Assembly: GCF_040717535.1 (NCBI RefSeq)
Contig: NZ_JBFEFI010000006.1
Location: 372,001 to 436,000, forward strand
Direction: 5' to 3'
DNA from: Thalassoglobus sp. JC818
GTDB lineage: Bacteria > Planctomycetota > Planctomycetia > Planctomycetales > Planctomycetaceae
DNA length: 64,000 nt
The translations under genes were made by a program, and so were the position numbers. Shown piece by piece: positions 28,211 through 37,092 of the stretch. The number at the start of each line of letters is the position of its first letter. Position 1 is the first letter of the stretch. Below the pieces are notes generated by a model. The model had not been told where the DNA came from. It ran no database searches and saw nothing but the letters and a program-made list of their open reading frames with translations.

Positions 28211-28226
28211 GTGGAAACGTGACCGT

Positions 28227-29369
28227 TTATTCAGTTGAGCAATATGGCTTTTGCGGCGAGGAGATGACTTCGCAGCTCTCTTCGCCCTGAATTGCTTCAA
28301 TTTCACTACGTGCCTCGGCCACATGCTTCTGATCAACCAGCGCTTTCAGAATCAAGTCGACCGTGTAACTTTCACCGGCGTTAAGTTGGACAACGCGACC
28401 TTGCTCTCTTTCGAATGATTTGAAGTTTGGATAATTCGTGGCGGGTTCAATTCCGGTGACATAGCCATCGCTCATCGCTTGCGTGCACTTCCATTGAGAG
28501 AAACATGGAAGTTGCTCCTTCTTAAACCGCAAGCTTAACCCGCAATCGCCAGAAGCATTCTGAATCATCGCGAGCGACTCTCCGGAAGAATTCGTTAATG
28601 TCTCGTGGAAGTAAACCTGCTCGCTGTAGCCAGAAGTCGGAGCCAGGTATTCACGATATCCGGTGGTATCTTCGGCTGCTCTTGCATCGCGAGGGATGAC
28701 TTTTCGAGCGGGACACGCGAACCGTGCTCCTTCTTCAAGGATCGGGGAGCCCAGATTGACGTGATACAACAATTGCAATTCTGTCGGCGCGGAGCCCAGG
28801 TTGGTCACGACATCGCGGACTCGAATCTCCGTCGACCCCAGCGGAGAAGTGATTGACGACTCCAGTCTAAGTTGCGGACCGAACAGTGTGGATTCATCAA
28901 CGATCCCGCGGACTCCAATCTCATTCTCGTTCGAAATCAGTTCGACAGAGTGGGCTGGGAGGTTGGCAATCTTTCCGTGGAGAGTCAGATCGGACTCGAT
29001 CGGACTTGGATTCCCCTCATCGATTCCGGGTGGTCCATTGAACGACAGCCCACATCGGCACAGCAACTCGTTAAAACCATCGAGCCATCCCAATCCATGG
29101 CGGCTCTTCAGGTTAACAAAAGCTGGATTGACTGGTGCTTTGACAGGCGAGTCCCAGCCGAATCGGGTTTCACCGAAGTGTGCGGTCCAAATCCCCATTC
29201 CCCGTGTCGGGAGGACATTGAAGCTGAAGACTCCATTGCGAACTTCGATTACTTCGACACCCGCAGAGAGCCCATCAGTCATCCGAGTCTGCAGAACTTC
29301 CCACGGTAAGTCAGCTCCGGGGGCACTTCCACCGAGGCAGACAGAGTCAGATCTCAAATCAGCGGACAT
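28227..29369 (-). CDS. Aldose 1-epimerase-like protein (DUF4432 family)
   Basis: 380 residues. The pattern is the galactose-mutarotase beta-sandwich of DUF4432: L-P-T-R-G-M-G-I-W near the N-terminus, S-R-H-G-L-G-W-L-D-G-F-N-E-L-L-x-R-C-G-L, D-L-T-L-H-G-K-I-A-N-L-P-A with the conserved histidine, and Y-H-V-N-L-G-S-P-I-L-E-E-G later. A G-I-E-P-A-T-N-Y-P-N motif matches the family's C-terminal carboxylate. The protein likely binds or interconverts a sugar anomer in the cytosol. It lies 16 nt upstream of glnE, so the two may be co-transcribed, although a metabolic link is not obvious. Start 29369 was chosen over 29423 because the upstream residues look like leader. Confidence 0.8.
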   Translation of the reverse strand: MSADLRSDSVCLGGSAPGADLPWEVLQTRMTDGLSAGVEVIEVRNGVFSFNVLPTRGMGIWTAHFGETRFGWDSPVKAPVNPAFVNLKSRHGLGWLDGFNELLCRCGLSFNGPPGIDEGNPSPIESDLTLHGKIANLPAHSVELISNENEIGVRGIVDESTLFGPQLRLESSITSPLGSTEIRVRDVVTNLGSAPTELQLLYHVNLGSPILEEGARFACPARKVIPRDARAAEDTTGYREYLAPTSGYSEQVYFHETLTNSSGESLAMIQNASGDCGLSLRFKKEQLPCFSQWKCTQAMSDGYVTGIEPATNYPNFKSFEREQGRVVQLNAGESYTVDLILKALVDQKHVAEARSEIEAIQGEESCEVISSPQKPYCSTE

Positions 29370-29741
29370 CGACAAATTCCTTAAACTCTCTGGACCAACA
29401 TTTCTCAGGCAAGGAGATTTCAATCTATCGACACCGGGGAGTGATGTCCCGCCTGAGCGATGGAGAAAACGGCTCGCAGTTTGGATTCACTGAAGTTAAC
29501 GAATATGCGGGCTGCACGCCTCCGAGATCTCTTCCGGAAACGACAAAAACCGAACTGGACTTCTGCAATCTTGACAAAGCCCTGCGGAGGGTCACTCAAG
29601 CATTCACTCCAGAGCGAAACAGGCTACAATTCGTCACGAGCATACTCTCAATTATCTCGGTGGGTCAGGTTCAACAAGCGTTCCGTTCTTTCGAAAATCA
29701 CCCATCGCACTCGTCACATCCTGAGAATCCAAGTATCTGGC
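29370..29741. other. Divergent promoter region
   Basis: 372 bp between the epimerase-like gene (-) and the glycosyltransferase (+). A TTGACA at 29571-29576 and a separate TACAAT at 29625-29630 are present but not at a standard 17-bp spacing. An open frame continues upstream from the glycosyltransferase but its residues do not resemble the family. Confidence 0.35.
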
Positions 29742-30587
29742 ATGCCGAATACCGATCAAGATGCCCCGACTTCGTCCGAAGCTCCCCCTTATTCTCAGGA
29801 ATGGTACCAGGGGCGCAAGTCTGTCCTCGGTGAAGCAGCCTGTCGACAACTCGGGTTGTATGCGATTCCTGATGACTTTCGATTGTCTGTCGTCATCCCG
29901 GTCTACAACGAACGCGAAACGCTTCCCGTTCTTCTCGAAAGAGTCCGGGCTGTCCCGATTCCGAAAGAGATCGTTCTGGTCGATGACTACAGCCAGGACG
30001 GAACGCGAGACCTGCTCGAGTCGTACCGGGATCGAGACCTGAGCGATGAGATGAACCAGATTCAGGTTCATTTCCATGAGAAGAATCGTGGAAAAGGAGC
30101 TGCTGTCACGACGGGATTCTCGAAAGCCACGGGCGATGTGATCATCATTCAGGACGCCGATCTGGAATACGACCCCGCCGAAATTCCGCGACTGCTGCAA
30201 CCGATCGTCGATGGTCGAGCGGATGTTGTTTTCGGAAGCCGGTTTCTGGGAGATCAGCCACACCGAGTGCTTTACTACTGGCACTATCTGGGGAATAAGT
30301 TTCTCACAACACTCTCCAACGCATTCACCAATTTGAACCTGACAGATATGGAGACTTGCTACAAGCTGTTCTCCAAAGATGTCATGGAGAAATTGTGGCC
30401 GACGTTGCAGCAACAACGCTTTGGAATAGAGCCGGAGATCACCGCCAAAGTCGCCCGCATGAATTGTCGGATCTACGAAATGTCCGTCAGCTATAGCGGT
30501 CGAACTTACGAACAGGGCAAGAAAATCGGTGTTCGTGACGGATTCAAAGCTTTGTATTGCATCGTTCGATACGGGCTGTTTCAGTAG
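29742..30587 (+). CDS. Family 2 glycosyltransferase (dolichyl/undecaprenyl-phosphate mannosyltransferase-like)
   Basis: 281 residues. A short polar N-terminus precedes the GT-A core: [13 protein letters not shown] (about 49-61), [13 protein letters not shown], the metal-binding D138-A-D140 in [12 protein letters not shown], and V-V-F-G-S-R-F. This is the DPM1/GtrB-like signature, in which a nucleotide sugar is transferred to a polyprenyl phosphate at the inner membrane face. There are no C-terminal membrane helices, so it resembles the soluble DPM1 type. Start 29742 is supported by the family beginning; a frame open to 29460 is leader. Confidence 0.85.
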   Translation: MPNTDQDAPTSSEAPPYSQEWYQGRKSVLGEAACRQLGLYAIPDDFRLSVVIPVYNERETLPVLLERVRAVPIPKEIVLVDDYSQDGTRDLLESYRDRDLSDEMNQIQVHFHEKNRGKGAAVTTGFSKATGDVIIIQDADLEYDPAEIPRLLQPIVDGRADVVFGSRFLGDQPHRVLYYWHYLGNKFLTTLSNAFTNLNLTDMETCYKLFSKDVMEKLWPTLQQQRFGIEPEITAKVARMNCRIYEMSVSYSGRTYEQGKKIGVRDGFKALYCIVRYGLFQ

Positions 30588-30730
30588 GTTCGCTGCAGTT
30601 TAGGAGTTGATTGCGCAACCGAGAGCACCTGCGGTATTTTAGTGCTTTTGGCGTCAGTGAATGCATCGTCATTGCGCGACCTGGTCAGTAGAGGTGGAGA
30701 GACTTCGCCTTCAACCGATCAGAGACTGAC

Positions 30731-31357
30731 ATGGATGACTTTGACTGGCTACCCGGAGACATCGCTGCCTGCTACGGAGGCGATTGGACGAGCAAGATCA
30801 TCACTTACGGGACCGCTTCTCTCGTCGCGCCGCAACGACTTCGGCTCGGTCCTTCTCACGTCGCTGTGATGTGCCACCATCACGGCACCAACATCTGGGT
30901 TGAAAGTACGACGATGTGCCCGACTCCCTGTTTGATTCAGGGACGACAACTCAATGGCACTCAAGCTCATCGCCCGGCTGATCGCATCCGAAATTACATC
31001 GAAGAAGGTGGGCACGTCGATGTGTACCGTCTGACCGCGATGAATCGATTGACTCCCGATGAGAGTCGATTGATGTCGGAGATCCTGGTCGAACAGTTTC
31101 TCAAAAAGTCGATCGAGTACGATCTCTCCGGAGCACTTCTTTCCGGAACCCGATTTCTTCAGCTGACGGGCATCTTTCCGAAAACAGGACTCAACGAGTT
31201 GTTCTGCTCGGAACTCGTTTCTGCCGTGACGATGCGGTTGAATCGAATGAATCACGCGATTCCCGCGCGATACAACCCTGGACGACTGCTTCGCACTCTC
31301 GTCCGACTCGGGAAATACGAATGGCACACGCGATTTGATCACGAATCTCACCGTTAA
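30731..31357 (+). CDS. YiiX-like permuted NlpC/P60 papain-fold protein
   Basis: 208 residues. The circularly permuted papain-like layout is visible: W-L-P-G-D-I near the start, G-P-S-H43-V-A-V (catalytic histidine), W-V-E58-S-T (polar residue), and a late N-E-L-F-C159-S-E-L-V with the nucleophile cysteine. YiiX/LRAT-like relatives are thiol hydrolases or acyltransferases acting on lipids, peptides or amide bonds. No signal peptide is present. The gene begins about 140 bp after the glycosyltransferase and is followed 140 bp later by the metallopeptidase-thioredoxin fusion. Fold assignment is reasonable; substrate is unknown. Confidence 0.65.
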   Translation: MDDFDWLPGDIAACYGGDWTSKIITYGTASLVAPQRLRLGPSHVAVMCHHHGTNIWVESTTMCPTPCLIQGRQLNGTQAHRPADRIRNYIEEGGHVDVYRLTAMNRLTPDESRLMSEILVEQFLKKSIEYDLSGALLSGTRFLQLTGIFPKTGLNELFCSELVSAVTMRLNRMNHAIPARYNPGRLLRTLVRLGKYEWHTRFDHESHR

Positions 31358-31497
31358 TGGCTCGCGGACTGCGATTTCCTGAAAGCGTCTTCTCTCTTTC
31401 GTCTTTCCTGCATTCGGTTCTGTCTATCCGGGTTGAGTTTGCTGGTGTGAGTCGCAGCAAACTGAGGACGAAGATGCTTTCTGGCTGGAGTAAGAAC

Positions 31498-33120
31498 ATG
31501 AAGCAATCCACCATCGAGATCATCATCGGCGTGCTGTTGTTGTTCGTGACATCGTCGTCCTGCGATGCTCAGCACTTTGAATGCACAGACCGTGCGGCGA
31601 TTGAGATCGCGGAGCAGTCTCGATTCCGTTCATCCACATTCTGGACTGGGAAAGAGCTTCAGAAGTCGTGGTCTCCGCCGTGTCGACTGGACCTGAACCT
31701 GGCGAATCATTCCGGCGGTGGAACGACTCGCTTTCAGTTCACGGAAGAGGGAATCCGTCACCCGCAGATGGTCGTGAGCGGCACTCGACAAGCGATACTC
31801 ACCGATGTGATTCCGCACGAAGTCGACCACCTAGTGCGCGCTTCACTTATCGGTCATCCCATCGAGCGATGGCTGGATGAGGGGTGTGCGACACTGTTTG
31901 AATCAGAAGCTTCCAAACAGCGACTCAGAGAGACGGCCTGTCTCGCTGATCCGAGACTGATCACAGCGGAATGGCTGAGTGCGCTCGAGTATCCGCATCA
32001 GAGTCATGATGTTTCGATGGTGTATGCCGTCGGTTTCTCGCTTGTCGAGTTCCTACTTTCCCGGGACTCACCACAGGTGCTGCTGGAGTTTCAGAAGGAC
32101 GTCTCTTCCATCGAACAGCGACTCAAAGCTCACTATCGACTTTCTGTTGTGCAACTGCGTGACGCATTCGCTGACTGGAGAATGTCTCGCAAGAGGCACA
32201 CGATGTTAAGATGTGAATGTCATAACATTTCAAAACCACTGCTGGTCATCTGGACAACGAAGTGGTGTGGCCCCTGCCGACAATTCTTGCACGACTGGCA
32301 CGCTGATGAGTCGTTCCGCAATGCGCTCTCTGAAAAGTTCCATATTCACTTTCTCGATCACGACCGTTTCTCAGCGTTCGCTCATCAACATCAGATCAAA
32401 TCGGTTCCGACGTTTCAGACGGTCGAGGCGAAATTCACGGGTTACTTTTCGAAAGACGATCTTCTCCGGCGTTTGAATATTGCTGAGGAACAGCCTTCCG
32501 AAAATGTGGAGGAGACTTCTGTCGAAGAGACGGTTGAAGCAGCTCAACCAGAAGAGAAAGCCCCTGTTGTTGAATCGGTAGAAGTTGTACCCACAACCAG
32601 TCCAGAATTAGTAACTGGATCTGACCAAAGTCGAATTCAATCATTAACTCCAGGAACTAAATCTCCGGACGAAACAAGTCCGACCAAGCCAGGCAAGTGG
32701 CTGTGGCTCGGTTATACCGCTTTGCAATGGTTCGGAGTCGTGGGTGGTTCTGCAGCGAGTGGTGGGCTGGTGGGAATGGCCACGGTCTGGCTGCTGCGAA
32801 GGACGTTCAAGACTCTGAGTGCATCGGATGCTTCCACACCACAGCCGACTCCAACAGAGGAGGTTCCGCTCGTGCGGGCACCGTTTCCCAGACAGTTGGA
32901 TGAAGCATGTGAGCTACTTGCGATCCGACAATCAGAGGGACGTGTGGCTGTACTTGACGCACTTCGCGGAATGTTCCTCGAAGACGAAATTGACCGACGA
33001 GTGAAGATTGCGGAACCAGAATCTCAGAAAGTTCTGCAAAGCCTGATGTCTGACATCAATCAACGAGTGCAAGAAGTCGCCCCTCTCTCTGTACCGGCCG
33101 AATTAACTCTCGAGAACTGA
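31498..33120 (+). CDS. Exported metallopeptidase-like and thioredoxin-like fusion protein
   Basis: 540 residues from the chosen ATG. An N-terminal hydrophobic signal (about 7-25) precedes a gluzincin-like domain with H107-E-V-D-H111 and a downstream W-L-D-E128-G-C, the expected third zinc ligand region. Residues 235-330 form a thioredoxin-like domain with the full W-C257-G-P-C260 redox pair and a cis-proline position at V-P304-T. A Glu/Pro/Thr-rich linker (330-395) leads to a second hydrophobic segment (about 400-432) and a C-terminal helical region. The combination would place a protease and a disulfide reductase or isomerase outside the membrane on one chain. Start 31498 gives a clean signal peptide; the frame is open further upstream to 31357. 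Confidence 0.7.
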   Translation: MKQSTIEIIIGVLLLFVTSSSCDAQHFECTDRAAIEIAEQSRFRSSTFWTGKELQKSWSPPCRLDLNLANHSGGGTTRFQFTEEGIRHPQMVVSGTRQAILTDVIPHEVDHLVRASLIGHPIERWLDEGCATLFESEASKQRLRETACLADPRLITAEWLSALEYPHQSHDVSMVYAVGFSLVEFLLSRDSPQVLLEFQKDVSSIEQRLKAHYRLSVVQLRDAFADWRMSRKRHTMLRCECHNISKPLLVIWTTKWCGPCRQFLHDWHADESFRNALSEKFHIHFLDHDRFSAFAHQHQIKSVPTFQTVEAKFTGYFSKDDLLRRLNIAEEQPSENVEETSVEETVEAAQPEEKAPVVESVEVVPTTSPELVTGSDQSRIQSLTPGTKSPDETSPTKPGKWLWLGYTALQWFGVVGGSAASGGLVGMATVWLLRRTFKTLSASDASTPQPTPTEEVPLVRAPFPRQLDEACELLAIRQSEGRVAVLDALRGMFLEDEIDRRVKIAEPESQKVLQSLMSDINQRVQEVAPLSVPAELTLEN

Positions 33121-33214
33121 ATCACTAATTCATTGAGATCACGCCTCAACGTCAGTCCATACATCGAATTCAACTAACCACCCCAGTTAATGCAACCTTG
33201 GAAAGGAATCGACC

Positions 33215-33889
33215 ATGCCTATTGGAGAACCCGGACGCGAGCAGTTTCGCCGTGCGATCATGACCCTGCGAAATCTGCACATCGCAGCGGCCATGTCACC
33301 GCTGTTCACGTTTCGTTCGGAATTGCTGGCCAACGACGAACTGTCTGATCGAGGAGGTTTTGACGACCCAACTCGCGATCACTTGATGTCTCATCTGTGT
33401 CATTGTGATCGCTGGCGCCGTCGAGTGACTCACAATCCGGACGATGCTCCGTTGGGCGACAAGATTGAAGCAGCCATCGACACCAACACTCAGATGGAAC
33501 AGGGAACGGACCCGTTCGGAGGAGATGATGTTCAAAACCAGTCCGGCGGACTCATTGACCTCCCCTTCGCACTCGACGGAAGCGATCCTGACATCCCGCT
33601 TCAATCTCAACTGCAACTGAAGAGCACGCATGCCATCGTGCTCTCAGGTGCAATCGATAAAGCCATCGTCGCCTGGACTCGATTGAACAGTCGCGACCGG
33701 ACGCGTTTCATTACTCGATATGATTCGATGCGAATCTATGGCCACTACCAAGAAATTCTCGGTTATCTGAATGCGTTCGGTGGCGATCAGAATCGCGTCG
33801 ACGTGGCCCAAATCCTTCCCAGCGACGAACCACTCGGCCCTAACGACAGTCCAAATCGACGCGGTGAGTCAACACAAACTCTTCCGTAA
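33215..33889 (+). CDS. Protein of unknown function
   Basis: 224 residues, preceded by a good GGAAAGG site. No signal peptide or membrane helix. The N-terminal third is helical (R-A-I-M-T-L-R-N-L-H-I), with a C-H-C-D segment near 62-65; the centre is acidic and low in order (Asp/Gly/Gln-rich, about 95-130); the C-terminal third contains an amphipathic region with A-I-V-A-W-T-R-L-N. I do not recognise a family. It is 94 bp after the metallopeptidase-thioredoxin gene and ends before a strong terminator, which suggests the same transcription unit. Codon use looks like the neighbours. Confidence 0.6.
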   Translation: MPIGEPGREQFRRAIMTLRNLHIAAAMSPLFTFRSELLANDELSDRGGFDDPTRDHLMSHLCHCDRWRRRVTHNPDDAPLGDKIEAAIDTNTQMEQGTDPFGGDDVQNQSGGLIDLPFALDGSDPDIPLQSQLQLKSTHAIVLSGAIDKAIVAWTRLNSRDRTRFITRYDSMRIYGHYQEILGYLNAFGGDQNRVDVAQILPSDEPLGPNDSPNRRGESTQTLP

Positions 33890-34062
33890 GCAGAGTGTCA
33901 TTGCCCAAGCATTCGTTAAAGCGCCTTAAGATTCACTTGATTCTTTCAGCCGATAAGCTTCTGTACTTTTCGAGAAGAGAAACTCTCAATCTCATTCATT
34001 ACATAACATAATCCGATTGAGAGCTACTTCTCGGGGACGCGAAGAATTCACAATACGATATC

Positions 34063-34088
34063 GGGACCTCAAGCCAGCTTGGGGTCCC
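34063..34088 (+). terminator. Intrinsic terminator after the protease/thioredoxin trio
   Basis: GGGACCTCAAGC (34063-34074) and GCTTGGGGTCCC (34077-34088) form a 12-bp stem with one G:U pair; allowing for hairpin strain the loop is four bases. A TTTCGCATTT tail follows. It lies 174 bp after the stop of the gene at 33215-33889 and just before the convergent response-regulator gene. Confidence 0.75.
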
Positions 34089-34161
34089 TTTCGCATTTGT
34101 AGAATCGGTCGAAAGCAAAATCTCATACTGTGAGAGGTGCGAGCAAATCACCGCCTTATAC

Positions 34162-34195
34162 CTGCCGTTCAGGCAGTCAATTCGACGAGCGAATT
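34162..34195 (-). terminator. Tandem small hairpins after the response-regulator gene
   Basis: CTGCC-GTTCA-GGCAG (34162-34176) and AATTCG-ACGAG-CGAATT (34179-34195) sit directly beyond the response-regulator stop. Neither has a T-run, so this is a weak terminator candidate. Confidence 0.3.
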
Positions 34196-34203
34196 AAGGA
34201 GAA

Positions 34204-34854
34204 TTATTTGAGACGGGGCCACTGCGACTGATTGATCGCCCGCACCTCTGCCAATACTCGATGAGCGACGGTCAACTCGAGAAGCTCTGCGAGGCTGCGA
34301 ACATTCAGCCGTTTCATTAATCGTTGTCGACGGAGTTCCACTGCCCGTTCTGTCAAATGCAGCTTCGCGGCCATGGACTTGTTGGTTTCGCCTTCAATGA
34401 TCAGCTCCAGAGTTTCCCAGTCTTTCGGGTTTAACTCTTTGACAGATTCGTTGAGCTGCTGAAACCGCTCTTCACTCCGTTGCCACTGTTCGTCGATTTC
34501 CAATGCTCGTTCAATCTGCCGAGTTAATGCTTTTCGGTCGAATGGCTTCTCAAGAAAATCGATCGCACCTGTGCGCATCGCAGAGACTGCTGTGTTGATG
34601 TCCGCATGAGCAGTAACAAAAATCACGGGAAGCCGTTTTCCTTGCGTGAGCAGTTGTTCATAAAGCTCAATCCCATTCAATCCATCCATTTGAATGTCGA
34701 GAATCAGACATCCAGGCTGCGCAGCATAAAACTCAATGAATTCTTCCGCTGACGAAAACCCCTGTGCCTTCCATCCAAGCGTGGAGAGAAGTGCGACGAG
34801 TGAATCTCGAAAGTCTCGATCATCATCAACGACAAAGATGGTTTGAGTGGGCAT
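34204..34854 (-). CDS. FixJ-type response regulator
   Basis: 216 residues. Receiver domain: acidic pocket V-V-D-D-D near 8-12, phospho-acceptor D53 in L-I-L-D-I-Q-M-D-G-L, T81 and K103 in F-L-E-K-P-F. The C-terminus is a LuxR/GerE helix-turn-helix with N-K-S-M-A-A-K-L-H-L-T-E-R-A-V-E-L-R-R, close to FixJ/TtrR-like regulators. The preferred ATG 34854 overlaps the upstream kinase gene by 29 nt, so the pair is translationally coupled and surely works together. By position it should control the divergent narK-nirB genes, perhaps through the palindrome at 36963-36980; that is inferred. Confidence 0.88.
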   Translation of the reverse strand: MPTQTIFVVDDDRDFRDSLVALLSTLGWKAQGFSSAEEFIEFYAAQPGCLILDIQMDGLNGIELYEQLLTQGKRLPVIFVTAHADINTAVSAMRTGAIDFLEKPFDRKALTRQIERALEIDEQWQRSEERFQQLNESVKELNPKDWETLELIIEGETNKSMAAKLHLTERAVELRRQRLMKRLNVRSLAELLELTVAHRVLAEVRAINQSQWPRLK

Positions 34855-36712
34855 CTGCACTAACAGTTTGAACGACTTTCAAGGAAAAACCGACTCGGGC
34901 ACCGTGAGGCACAACGTTTTCAAGCCACAGCTTCCCCTGATGAAAAGTCACCAGAGAATGACTGATGGACAAACCCATTCCCAGCCCCTGCGGCTTCGTC
35001 GACTGGAAGGGGACAATCTCCGCAGTTTGACAATTTGAGGGAAACCCAGGGCCGTTATCTTCAACGAAGACATAAACTTCCTGAATGTGGTTCTCCGTCT
35101 TAATCGACAACGTCCGCTGCGGCCCGGTGGTCGCCATCGCCTGTATGGAGTTGTGAATGAGATTGACCAGCACCTGTTGGATTTGAATGGAATCCACGAA
35201 GACTTTGAAATCTTGAGTCTCCGTGAGATCGGTGACAACTTCGATTTGATTCGATCGAATTTCTGGCGAGCAGAGATCGAGCACTTCATCAATTAACGAG
35301 TTAATGCTCTCTTCGCTCTTATTCGCAGGCTTCGGTTTTAAGAAGCTTCTCATTCTGCGAACGATCTCCCCAGCCCTCAGAGCCGAATCGTGAATTCGCC
35401 CGGCAGTTTCGTTTAACGTCTGCGGAGACGACACATTCGAATCAAGCTGGACCATCAACAGATCCGCGTAATTTGCAATGGCTCCCAGCGGTTGATTGAT
35501 TTCGTGGGCGAGGCCGGTTGCAAACTGACCGAGAGTAGTGACGCGAGTCGTGTGAGCGAGTTCCGCTTGGAGCAGACGGTTCCGTTCTTCGGCAGATTGT
35601 CGCTCACGAACTTCCGTCGCCAATGCTTTATTTGTTTCAGTGAGCGCCTGTGTTCTTTCTTCGACACGAACTTCGAGTGCATCATGTGCCTGCCGCAATT
35701 CTTCTTCGGCTCGCTTCAGTTCAGAGATATCCGTCACAACCAGAAAGGAAGCTTCCTGGCTGACTGAGTCGACATGGGCGCGTCCACATGCAGCCAGCGT
35801 GGCACACTGTTGACCTTCGGGGAGTTCCCATTTCAGTTCACGGGCAACATCCGGAGCGGGAAGTACATTGGTCAGCATCTGAAGAAACATTCTGAGATCG
35901 GGACCAGAAAGTAACTTCTGAAGAGGTTTTCCGAGGATCGATTCCGGAGACCGTTCGATGATCTGGGCGAATCGGTGATTCACGTATTTCACACAACCTT
36001 GCTCATCGAAAACTACGAGGCCATCGTTCATACGTTCGATGAGTGATCGAAACCGCTCTTCGCTTGCTGCAAGCTGGCAGAATTGAGAGCGAATAAAGTT
36101 CGAAGCGGGTGTGATGATAATCCGGGCGAGACCGATCATTAGTGCGAGCACAACACCCGTGGCTGTCATTCCGAGCCAGCGCAGCCTCGCGACTTGTCGA
36201 GCTGCTTCTTCTTCGAACATGCCGACGATCGAATCCATTCGAGTGAGGAATTCTTTCTCATGAATCAAGATCTGACGTACATCGTCATTGTTGGCGTTCG
36301 ACGATTGGATGACTTTCGTCACCAATTCTGAAATCGCGCGAACATGTGAATCGAGTTCGCGAAGTGCTGCCTGAATGTGGGGAACGTTGGTTCCTTGAAG
36401 TTGAAGCGATTCGTTTCCGAACTGAAGGCCGTCGTGAACTTCTTGCCATCGGCTGAGCGACTCGGTCAGCTCCGCAGTCCGTTCGCCTTGTTGATCGGAA
36501 TCGTGAGCGATCGCGAGAACAGCTTTGGTCATTCGTTGACTGAGCATGCGCTGACGCCCGGCAAGATTGATGACAGGTCCCAGTCCGTTCAATTGAAGCA
36601 AGAGCGGTTGAACCACCGCTTGATCGAGAAGCAACAGCGCAGCAACCAACGACAGCACGCCGAAGTAGCGCACCAGAAGGCCATGGATGAGTTGTTCCGG
36701 TTCCCGTTTCAT
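34826..36712 (-). CDS. Sensor histidine kinase with PilJ/NarX-type N-terminal sensor and PAS domain
   Basis: 628 residues. Transmembrane helix 1 (about 11-35) is followed directly by L-N-G-L-G-P-V-I-N-L-A-G-R-Q-R-M-L-S-Q-R, the PilJ N-terminal motif whose NarX version (the P-box) senses nitrate and nitrite. A periplasmic helical bundle runs to TM2 (about 180-202). A PAS domain (216-335), a coiled coil (335-385), and a HisKA domain with H403 in L-A-H-E-I-N-Q-P-L follow; the ATPase has N-L-I-H-N521-S, D-N-G-P-G (552-556) and G-L-G-M-G (576-580). Start 36712 is chosen because the longer frame to 36937 has no family match and lies in the promoter region. Confidence 0.88.
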   Translation of the reverse strand: MKREPEQLIHGLLVRYFGVLSLVAALLLLDQAVVQPLLLQLNGLGPVINLAGRQRMLSQRMTKAVLAIAHDSDQQGERTAELTESLSRWQEVHDGLQFGNESLQLQGTNVPHIQAALRELDSHVRAISELVTKVIQSSNANNDDVRQILIHEKEFLTRMDSIVGMFEEEAARQVARLRWLGMTATGVVLALMIGLARIIITPASNFIRSQFCQLAASEERFRSLIERMNDGLVVFDEQGCVKYVNHRFAQIIERSPESILGKPLQKLLSGPDLRMFLQMLTNVLPAPDVARELKWELPEGQQCATLAACGRAHVDSVSQEASFLVVTDISELKRAEEELRQAHDALEVRVEERTQALTETNKALATEVRERQSAEERNRLLQAELAHTTRVTTLGQFATGLAHEINQPLGAIANYADLLMVQLDSNVSSPQTLNETAGRIHDSALRAGEIVRRMRSFLKPKPANKSEESINSLIDEVLDLCSPEIRSNQIEVVTDLTETQDFKVFVDSIQIQQVLVNLIHNSIQAMATTGPQRTLSIKTENHIQEVYVFVEDNGPGFPSNCQTAEIVPFQSTKPQGLGMGLSISHSLVTFHQGKLWLENVVPHGARVGFSLKVVQTVSADAHSNHLCR

Positions 36713-36962
36713 GAGAGCGCAAGTTCGCGGGAGTTCAAAATTCGGACAGAAACCTCTGAATTCGAACATCTCATAGAAAAAACCGTACCGGACCGGGAAA
36801 ACTCCAGTCAGATCAAAAAGCTCGCAGCAACGATGCATCCTTCGTCGTTGATCCGCCAACACAGTTGAAAATGTTGATGCGTTTGCTCCGGGATTCTCTG
36901 CTCCCATGACGTGCATCTTTGCGCGTCGTTTATGCACCTCTCTGGCAGATTAAGCCTCCTTC

Positions 36963-36980
36963 TGTTCGGTTTTCCGAACA
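36963..36980. promoter_or_regulatory. Candidate operator, perfect 7-4-7 palindrome
   Basis: TGTTCGG-TTTT-CCGAACA lies in the 380-bp region between the sensor-kinase and narK starts, about 113 bp upstream of the narK ATG. An 18-bp symmetric site suits a dimeric LuxR-type regulator such as the FixJ-like protein of this locus, but I saw no second copy, and binding is inference. Confidence 0.5.
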
Positions 36981-37092
36981 AATTCTTCGCAATCACGAGA
37001 TGGGTATCAGGAGTGCGGAGAGGTCACTTGCCTCGACTCGAAACCAAGCGCCCGATCGCCCTCGAAAGACTTAAAGTGACGTGAGGAAAACA

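Noticed and set aside
29652-30416. 254-codon minus-strand frame opposite the glycosyltransferase
   Set aside because: Antisense to conserved GT2 motifs; no family features of its own.
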